This document shows, piece by piece, positions 1 to 9,500 of a stretch of 10,279 bases of DNA (its first letter is position 1; each line of letters starts with the position of its first letter). Made by a program: the position numbers and the translations under genes. The DNA is taken from positions 1 to 10,279 of the forward strand of contig JAOXYB010065623.1 of the NCBI GenBank assembly GCA_028565635.1, given 5' to 3'. A model generated the notes under the pieces. It was not told where the DNA came from and ran no database searches. It was given only the letters and a program-made list of their open reading frames with translations. This stretch comes from Phoronis ovalis. Its lineage: Eukaryota; Phoronida; Phoronidae.

Positions 1-356
1 TGTTATCGCGAGACAAAGAAAGTGTTACATACGACGACAACAACAACGACGCCTACACTACGACACTATGCCCATTCCACTATGGTGGATGGGCATAAAA
101 ATGACAGACATCAGTGACTTCAGCCATGACGTTGTAGCAAATAAATTTACAACTGTTTGGACAATTATGTATTATTACCTGTAATTACTAGGCAAGGTAC
201 AAATTAAGGAAGATTAAATTTTGTTTGGTCATCGCTGTTACAACTGTTCAAAAAGGTTTCATTTGTTCTGAGAATAAAACTGCTTAAGAAATTTCTGAGA
301 AGTAAAATAGGATTTATGGTTCTTTCTACGAAGAAAGTCATGGGAACAGTTGACAT
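1..356 (-). other. 3' UTR and downstream flank
   Basis: No coding sequence is recognisable on either strand. I find no canonical AATAAA on the minus strand. Variants exist: CATAAA near 316-311 and AATACA at 173-168. The mRNA end may lie at one of these or beyond the window. A CGT/TGT triplet-rich stretch lies at about 31-55. Confidence 0.6.
67..97 (-). other. Short strong hairpin downstream of the stop
   Basis: TATGCCCATTCCAC (67-80) and GTGGATGGGCATA (85-97) are inverted repeats around the 4-nt loop TATG. They form 13 base pairs with one bulged base at about 76. It lies about 260 nt after the FAM120 stop codon, in the 3' UTR or just beyond. It could be a 3' UTR structural element or a remnant of a small palindromic element. 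Confidence 0.6.
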
Positions 357-596
357 CTAATTACCATATTCATAGTCTCCCAGCAATCCTCTTCCTGCAT
401 GTCCTTTCTTCCCACGACCTTGAGGTGGCATGAACCCAGCAGGACGGGCATTCGGCATGTGATAGCTAGGAGCATAAGGATTGTACGGAGCATGCTGCAT
501 TACTGGCAGCAAGCTTTTGGTAAAGTTTATACAGTCATAAGGTAAACCCTCCAGAATAGCTTGTCGCATGCGTTCTACCTTCATGACCTGATCAAC
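357..596 (-). CDS. FAM120A: FAM120 exon 13: C-terminal tail and stop
   Basis: Residues 790-868 plus the TAG stop at 359-357; phase 0 in, acceptor CAACAAATGCAG. It starts VDQVMKVERMRQAILEGL, matching human ADQAAKVEKMRQSVLEGL. A Pro/Tyr-rich stretch follows, then MPPQGRGKKGHAGRGLLG, matching the start of the human Gly-Arg region (PPSQGRGRGFAG). It stops ten residues later. Human FAM120A continues for roughly 200 more residues of RGG-rich RNA-binding tail, absent here unless supplied by an alternative exon beyond the window. The acceptor lacks a strong pyrimidine tract. Confidence 0.93.
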   Translation of the reverse strand, partial: VDQVMKVERMRQAILEGLPYDCINFTKSLLPVMQHAPYNPYAPSYHMPNARPAGFMPPQGRGKKGHAGRGLLGDYEYGN

Positions 597-3500
597 CTGC
601 ATTTGTTGAAGGTAATTAGCAGCCATTTAATGCAAATATTGAAAGTTTACAGTACCACATACAACATAAGAAGATCCCACATTGGTATAAGTTCCAATGC
701 TTCCGTAAGATCTCTTCCAGTATTACATGTAACAGTAATTACACCTCTGTACACACATTTATCAATGTATACTTCGCATATATTAATGTATACACTTTGT
801 ATATATTAATGTTTACTTCAATATTATATGTATACAGCAATATTAGTTTATTCTAACCTGACCATCACACATGTCAAGCAGCATTGCATTGTTGGAGGCT
901 TTCAGAAGTTTGTAATGGAATAGTTTGCCATCAAAATACATCCACGGGCAACACATGTTCCAAGGTATAGGAGCACCACAGACTTCATTCACAAATATGG
1001 CCGTTTCCACACCACGCATAAAGATGGCTGCCAGTTGAATACCACGGGTATGAATCACAGGTAACTAAAGAGTAAACATCAGACATTAAAACCAATCAAC
1101 AAGTCATTTCAAAACAGTTTAGGTAATGAAACAGTCCATTTACTAAATTAATGTTCAAGGCTATATATTCATTTTTAAAATATGGTATTCTTAACTGCAG
1201 CTTCACATTATATATGTAATAGAGTACTGTACATAAACATCACCTGATAAACAGCAGACAATTATACAAACCTCATATTTACAGTACAGTATTACAGAAT
1301 CTACTACCGAGGTTGTGTTCATTATTCTTAATTTACTTTCCTTTTTATAGTTTGATAAGATTTATGGTATCACATAATCTTAAGATTAGCAGAAACAAAT
1401 ATTTCAATATTGCACCTGCATATCCTGCATGGTCTGAACATCTTGAAGCACTGAGGATACGCTCTGTGCAAGAACAGCATCCAACTCGCAGCGTCGGAAC
1501 ACAGGCCTCTCATATTGGATGATGTATCTAAAAGAAAGAAAATTAAAGAGATTAATCTGCCATAAATGACATTGCCATTCTATCAATTTTGAAATGTTTA
1601 AGAACTCGAGATACATTGCAACACAAGATTTGACTCCTGTGCTTTTCATGCTCAATTTGAAGGGATCAACAGGTAGTAAAGTATACATTAATTGAAGGTT
1701 ATAAATTCAAAAGACAAAAGGTTGGAAACAGTTTGTGTTAACTGATAAGGAGACATTTTCCTCAAATTTTAATTTTCAAAAAAAAGTCATTACAAAATTG
1801 AAATTTAGCACAAATAATTTTTACATAAAGATCCACGAGACCATGTTTAAGTTATCAATTTGAGATGATCCTTAAATTTCAAATGACGGTTTTGTAGATT
1901 ATTTGTGCAAGTATTTACGATGGTAGGTGAAATGCTTTTTACATATATTTTTTTGAAACTTAAGTACCCCAAAACTTATGCTGGAATATATGTGCACCTT
2001 AATGTTTCCTGAGACCTTAAATTATTTTACACTTTGGACATTATTCTCAGGAACATTCATATACACAGAAGAGTACTTACCTCCGCCACCAGGTGGTGGT
2101 GTGGAGGCCACATATTCACCCGTCTATTTGTTAGCAGAATATCTCAAAAAGATAAGGATAGATTTGGAAGAAACTTGGTGGGTGAGTCGGGTGTGTCACG
2201 AGGACAAATTGATTTGATTTTGGTGAAGATGATTTTAGTGAAGATCCTGATACTGCGGTTGGTGCTTTACTGACGGCCATTCTACTTTGAAGCATAGAAT
2301 TATGCCAACAGAACAACACAAATATAATGTCTAAACAAAATCACAACTGACCACTACATACGATCTCACATAATACCATATTAGCATGGTGTACCATGTG
2401 ACAAAACAAATAGTTCTATAAACAACAGAAAGAAAGTTATTATGCTTTCATTTACTGCTGTGGACTTTGTACCTGAGAACACAACACATCAGAAGTAAGT
2501 GCTGCGGCACGTAGGAAGTATTTAACATCAAAGGTGTCTCGCTCTTCATGCAAGATAGGAATGCCGTAAGACGGAACGATTTGTATTCAGGCTTCTGTCC
2601 TAGCCACAGGCTTTCTATAGTTGGCACATTCCACAGCAGTGGTTTGACTAGAACAGTAACACCATGAGGCACTTTGTCTTGAGCCGAAAAAACCACCCAC
2701 TCCTTAACAGTTACTTCAAGGGATTCTAGAATAGATAACACAGTGTCAAAATACACAGTTCTATCAAGATAACATTGTGTATTCAAGATACAATTTAGCT
2801 GATTTCAGTTATTCCAGTATATGGCCTTTGGTTAAAATTATGAACAAGTGTCCTGTGTATTACATGCTTATAACATACACCCAATCATTCAATCCATTTA
2901 ACATAGACTCCTACATGTATGTCCTAATAAATTGTGTACCTTCTTTGCACTTGTCAACAAATTTGCAGACTTTTTTAACCTCACCATGCTATACTCTATG
3001 CAAGAATCTAAAACACTGGCAGTTTTTACCACAGCTTTTTTTCAGACCAAACTTAGAACTTAACAGGAAGTGCATACTTTGTACAGTACCAAACAAGGAA
3101 CAGCAGTAAGTGTAGAGAAACAAGATAATACATCTGCAATACTTACCGAATGGTCCCGATGCCTTCTTGTCCAAAACAGCAGTTTCTTGATCTCTCTTTT
3201 TTCGGTTAAGGTTATAAAGCATAGAATAGCATTGAATTCTGATTGGACGAAATAATGTATGTGAATGTGGAAACTCCAAGGCCTGATCGTCTTCTAGTGT
3301 TACAGAAAACTTTATTTCACCCTATTTGCAAAGTATCACATATCATGAATTAATTACATTATATCTGTATCTCTGCATAACAAAAATTATATTGTGTCTA
3401 TATACTCATTTTATTTTAACAGTACTTTAGAGTCTGTAGTATATGTTATCTCCAGAGTAATATATAATGTACATTTGCTTGAAGAAACATATACTTCACT

Positions 3501-6500
3501 GCTTTTAGAGATAGCTAATGAAACTACTATTTCATACTACTCTAGTAATAAGTTCTAGTTCTAGGCTCACCTGTGAGAGTACTTGATAAACCCAGGGTAT
3601 CATAAGTCCCTTCTGATGTCGTTCGCTAGCTATTCGCATGATTTCTGGAGTAATTGATGGTAAAGATTTAGTACTCATCTTCTCGGCAGCTGGCTTAGCT
3701 TTTGTAGCTTGAGGCGCTGTTTTGCTCTCAACCTGAAGATAAATGTAGAAGTAAACAGAGCAAACACATTGCACATACAATCAAATTTCAATTATTGAAA
3801 GAAAACTGGAACATGTAAAAAGACAAACCCATGAAAGAACCAAATGTTATGATCTGTTTTGTCTTATTACACGTTCCAATTTCCTTTGAAGTGAGTTGTC
3901 ACATGTTTCACAGAAATCGCTGATTTTTCAAAGCAGACAGATTCTTTGATAAATACAGGAATGTGTTTTGAAGGAATACGTTGTTAGCTATGTTTCCTCA
4001 CCAAAACATTTCCCATTTCATTCATACATTTGGAGATACGGACATGTTTTTGCATCAAAGGTAGACAAAAAGTGGCTGCCCCAATAGTATTTACTATATG
4101 GTAGGATAATTCTTTAACAACCATTCATGAACAGGCACACGTTCAAATGGAGGCCAACATTACGGGTATCAGCTAGTTAACGATTACTCCACAGCATTCC
4201 ACAAAACATTACCTGCACTGATGAAGGCGTATATAACTTAATTTTTTGTTTGTTGATTAAATTTTTAAGTACACTACAGTGTTATACTAGACTAGTATTC
4301 CTACCTGATGTATGCTGACAATATATGACGGATCTGGACTCAGTCTACTTGGACTTGAACCATCACTACTACTGGATGAAGAGATTAAGGTGGCGTCCAG
4401 TCTGTTTGGTTGGGGTTTTATATCGGGTTCTAAAAGTAAACATATTTCGTACACAATTATGTGCATAGTCAGTGCATAACTGTTGTTCTATCAGAGACTT
4501 AATATGTGTATTTTAACATTTATGCTATTATTCTTAAATTGTTAAACAGCAAACACAATATTACTTTAGCTCCCTTCAGCATTTTTAATAGACTTACAGA
4601 TTTACAGTGATTCCTCACATGTTTCAAGTCTGCCTATAATGTGATGTCATAATGAAATGAAGCAAAAACAGCATCACTTTTCGTATTTTATTTTTACGCA
4701 AAGATCAAATCATCTTATCAACTTAGTAGACTAATTTCCTCTGCTTACATCATGTACATCTAAAACCTGATTTCTCTAGAGTAAAAAAATATTCCAAATA
4801 AGGACTGTTCCACTTTTAGTGGTATGGCAGGAGGACGCCACTTCAATAAAACAAATATAACTCGTATGTTTCAAATCAATACACGTATATACAATAGTAT
4901 GTAATAAAGCACTAAATATATTATGGGTGGTGGGGTCTTCCAAGAAGTGCCTTCCTCTCCAAAAGTGGAACAGTCCTAAACTGGTCTGAAATGTATATAA
5001 CAGTCACTAGTGCTACTGTTCTAACTTTGAGAAAGTTGTTAAAGTTTTTACCTGGTTCACCGTTAAGTTTTGGTTTCTCCTCCTTTATTGTCATATCTTC
5101 CATCATCTCCGTTAGATCTTGCTGCGGCTCATTCTCAATCTTAATCTCTGGGGCAGGTACGGCAGTTACCGACTCCTGACCATATCCAGAATCCCCCTCA
5201 GTGTATACACTGCTAGGTTGACTGTCCTATAAAATACAAATCAAAAAGAGTCTTACTGGACATGTTTTACACATTTCTCAGGGCATTATAGGAGATCAGA
5301 AATAATTACCAAGTAAGTAATAAGCATTAAGACAAAGTTAGCAGTTTTTGATACTATTGTTCTGTATCTTTTTCTTTATTAAACAAATAGGTAATAAAAA
5401 GAATTCGGTAAAGGTTGGCAAAAATTAAATGTGAACATCCCAACTGTACAATGTAAATTCCCAATACTTAATGAGTACATACTTACTATTCATTCAATGA
5501 ATGTATGCAATTCTTCAAGTCTAGAAAACATCTTTCAATGAAAGAACTCTACTAAACTTAAAACAAAAAAAGGGAAGTTTTGCTGTGGCCTATAAAGCTA
5601 CATGGAAACTTCTTTAAATAAATCCATTCTAGCTAAACTACATCTATACTACTAAACAAAAGAAATCGATTTTTCTCACAGATATTACGTCTAGGTGTGC
5701 ACAACTATTGGTGAGTAACCTACATTCTCATCTTCAGCAATTTTTACTGTTGACGATGTGCATCAAATTCCTTCTCAGTGGCAGTTCCTAGCATTTAACC
5801 CAGACACCAATTCTGAGCCATAACTATATACAAGAACCATAAGGCATAATTTCTAATCTATACGAGGACATTACCCATGAGAATCATGAGGTCCATTACT
5901 ATTACTACTAAATACTTTATTTATCAAACCTTTTGTTCACTATCCTGATCACTACTGGTCCCATCCTCAGGTGGTATCGAGCTTTCTTGTTCTTCAGCTG
6001 GAGTCGCAGTAGCCAAACTAGCAGCGGCTGGATAGCCACCCCCAGATTGTTTAGCTGTAGTATATGAGCCTGTGGGAAAATTCGGTAAAATACAGGGTTG
6101 CCATTCTTTGCGATTTGGGTATCATCAAATCATTGTGTAGCATTAAATGTGTACTTCCCTGTTTACCAAGTGACACATATTTTGTTCTATTTAGTTTTTA
6201 AATAAAACGTTAGGTTTTAGAACATGACATTGAACCTTAATTAGCAAAATGTAATTTATTTACATACGTTTATTTACATACGTTTATTTATTTACATACG
6301 TTTATTTTTAGGCCTGTATTTGAGAAATCCTTCATGCGTACCATTAAGATAGTATTGCACACTTTGTTTAAATCGCGAGATTTTGTCCTCTTTCTCATTA
6401 CATTTCCTACAATAAAAAAGTAATGTGTTGACATTTTAATAGTAAAATATGCACAGATCCAAGTAACAAAGCTTTACAAATTTTTAATTTATCATTTATC

Positions 6501-9500
6501 CATCTGGATGAACATGGAACATGTTACCGAAAATGTACATACTTTACACTAATTCACATGACACCTAGTAACTCGGAAGTTTCACTGCTTTATTCCGATA
6601 TAACTGTGCTTATATTTGGATGCCCTTTCCGTTTTAATTGTTAAACATGAGAGCTAATCTGACACATCGCGGTTACCATGGTACGTTTAAGATTACATAT
6701 GGGTAACACTTGAACATTTGAGTGGACCTTGACAAATGATTGCCCAATTTCAAAACGAAAATTACAAGTATCAGATGCTTAGTTTAATGAACATAGAACA
6801 ATAAATATGGTTGAATTTTTTTGTTTTGTAAACACTGTTACTGTTTACATTTCTGTTTCAGCAATGTATCCATAATATCAAGCCTGTTGCATTTTGTTTA
6901 GCAGATGAATAATCACAAATTAAAAGCCCTCTTTAATAAAATCATTAAGGGTGTCTTTTGTTTTGTAAAATTAGATGAACAGTAACGAAGATAAGCTCGT
7001 CCAAATAGTTAATCTATAATCTTAGAATTAATGCACATACCTGAAAACAACTTCCCCAACAGAATCCAAATTATCAGGTGAAGGAAGGCTACGTACAAAT
7101 GACACTACTTCCTGTATCAACTTCTGGGTATCAATCTATAATCAACAAAAGCAATAAATTACATCTTTGCATTAAAACCCCAGTACAAGGTTATATGGTT
7201 ATAGTACAAATCATTAATGGTTCTAACAGTACAGTCCCAACACAGAACAGAGATTCCATCTGGAAAGGTCATCTTAAGTAGCATTTACTCTGTTGAAGCT
7301 AATGTTAGGACTAACTGAATTGGCATGAACAGCAAATAAAATCTAGCAAATGTGCAGAATATGCTTAGTTAAATATTAAAAAGTAATTGTTTCTTTTTAG
7401 ACTGCTACTACCCTTAATACAGACTTCTAATATGCAACAATTAACATAATTGGTCTTGAATGCTTGCCTCATTTCCTGTTTACTTTAAAGAAAATTAATT
7501 TTCTAGTGACCTATTTATAATGAAAGTAAACTGATTTTCAACACAGCCGCTAGACACCAGCAGCATATTCTTTCTCCAATCTTAATGAATTGATATATAG
7601 TGCATAAATAGTGCCCTGGTGGATAGCAGAATTCTTGTGCCCTTTATATATTGAGAAATGGACATCTTGTGATCATGGTAACAATATCAGAGGTGCTGTA
7701 TATGCCTAGACATTAAAATAAACACTTTTACAATGTGAAGGGATACTAACATAGTGTAATACACTTTTTTTCAACAAGGTGGCTTCTAAATGAGATTATT
7801 AAAGATTTCAGTGGTTCAATTCTGTTGTAACTTTGGGCTGTTGAGTTAGAACCAAACCTAATATTCAAAGAGTGCCCACATTTGGCTAGAGTTTTTAAAC
7901 AGCTGGATGCAAACCAGCTGTGTCATATGTAATATTTATTCAATACCTTGTAACCCTTCTGCTCTGTTGGCACGGCTAGAACCTCCTTGAAGAATTCCTG
8001 GAGATCTGCTTCACCCAGTATATGATTGCCTGAAACAGAATGTAATTTTCATTTATTACAGCTGCTGCAATTTTAGCTCTATCATTTTTATAATTGTTTA
8101 CAGTCAACTATAGCTAGTATTCTTGCATGTACAGACATTAATTGTTCTCCAGAGAAATTTTAAGTGCAGAGACAGTTGGTAAATGCAATTCGCGTGTAGA
8201 AAGTGGTCGATGAAATTACAACACTGGGAATAAATAGAAAGAATGTATATATTTTATATTGGTTAATTAAATGATATTATACAGTACTACACTATGGCAT
8301 GCAATTAGCAGGCACTGTGGGAACAGCCCAAAGGGAATCTTACTAAGTGAGATATATTAAAATATTACTTCTCATGTTTAAATATTGCCTATAAAATGTA
8401 TGTTAGCTTTTAAAATTTTGTTTCCGAACTCAACATACATGTATTTAACAGATTATCTTTTCCACTGAACTGCATTGAGTAGTAAACGTTCGAGGATTTC
8501 CTGTCTGAACCTTAATATGTGTCCAGCAAAGGGTTTGTTATGAATAATTAATTTTATTATTCACACAGTATATATCACAATGGTAATGTTAGTTCGTTTC
8601 ACTTACTTTGGGATGCAGCCCATAGTGAACTGGTCAACGATTAAAATCAATACCGCGTTATTGCTGTTGACTATAAAATGTGAAAATACTCCTATTATGC
8701 TAATACAATTAATTATGGGCAAGCGACTTTTGTTAATTTATTTTTAAGTTATGTAACATTTGTTATTAAGAATATAATCTTCTAGGGAAAGAATTATATC
8801 TATAAATAGTACAATAATACTAAAGTATACTAACCAAGCAATGCCGCTAGCAGACAGAATCGGTCCGGGTGGAGATTGAGACATTTAGCAACTTGATCCA
8901 TGATGTACTCTTTGGTTTCCAAAGAACCTTTGAATGTTAGCTTCATATTGTGAGATGAAAAATAGCGTGGTGGATCGAATATAGCGTATTCAGCACTTTG
9001 AGCTAATATGCCATTGAAATTATTTTCCCTACAGAATCCTATAACTTCTTGGTGGTGATCGTCGGTTGTGCAATGTACAGTGACACGGAGTGAGCGGAGA
9101 GCCATACGCAAACACCAGTGAAGTGCTACAGGGGGGTTCCACCAAATTTTTGGGGGCGGGGTTCCACGATTATTAACATGTTTCAATACTAAATTGGCGT
9201 TTTTCTTGTACTGTAATTGTTCAGAAAACCATTGTTGCATCATATGGTCACTTTCTATAGCTCCGTTGAATACCACTGCTAACCGGACACTTGATCGTTC
9301 ACAAGCGTCAACTAGATTTGCTAGAAATTGAGTCATTTTGTTCCATTGACCGCCACAAACCCAGTCCGAAAAATAGCCCCCATATAAACGGTCTAGGCAG
9401 CTTTCGGCATCAACAACCAGACCGAAAGCAGAGTATTCATCTAATCCTTGTGTTCCGTGCCGCATATGAGACGTCGCAAATGATCGAGCAATTTGCAGAA

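Noticed and set aside
31-55. Triplet-rich stretch as a microsatellite or coding remnant
   Set aside because: The repeats are few and interrupted, and no frame resembles a known protein.
561-809. Plus-strand 82-codon open frame
   Set aside because: It runs antisense across exon 13 and the AT-rich repeat of intron 12, has no family resemblance and is not needed to explain anything.
1808-1908. 11-bp inverted repeats in intron 10 as transposon termini
   Set aside because: The flanks show no target duplication, and AT-rich 11-mers of this kind can recur by chance.
1978-2273. Overlapping plus-strand frames in intron 10 as a small gene
   Set aside because: They coincide with the probable interspersed repeat, stop in every frame soon after and lack a recognisable protein domain.
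2777-3109. Plus-strand 110-codon open frame
   Set aside because: It lies antisense, almost entirely within intron 9. The composition is typical of random AT-rich sequence and no domain is recognisable.
5700-5820. Possible extra exon in intron 5
   Set aside because: This stretch is slightly less AT-rich and has AG/GT pairs, but no open phase-compatible frame resembles FAM120, and exons 5 and 6 already join in frame.
7078-7281. Plus-strand 67-codon open frame
   Set aside because: It overlaps exon 3 in antisense and then runs into intron 2; no similarity is seen.
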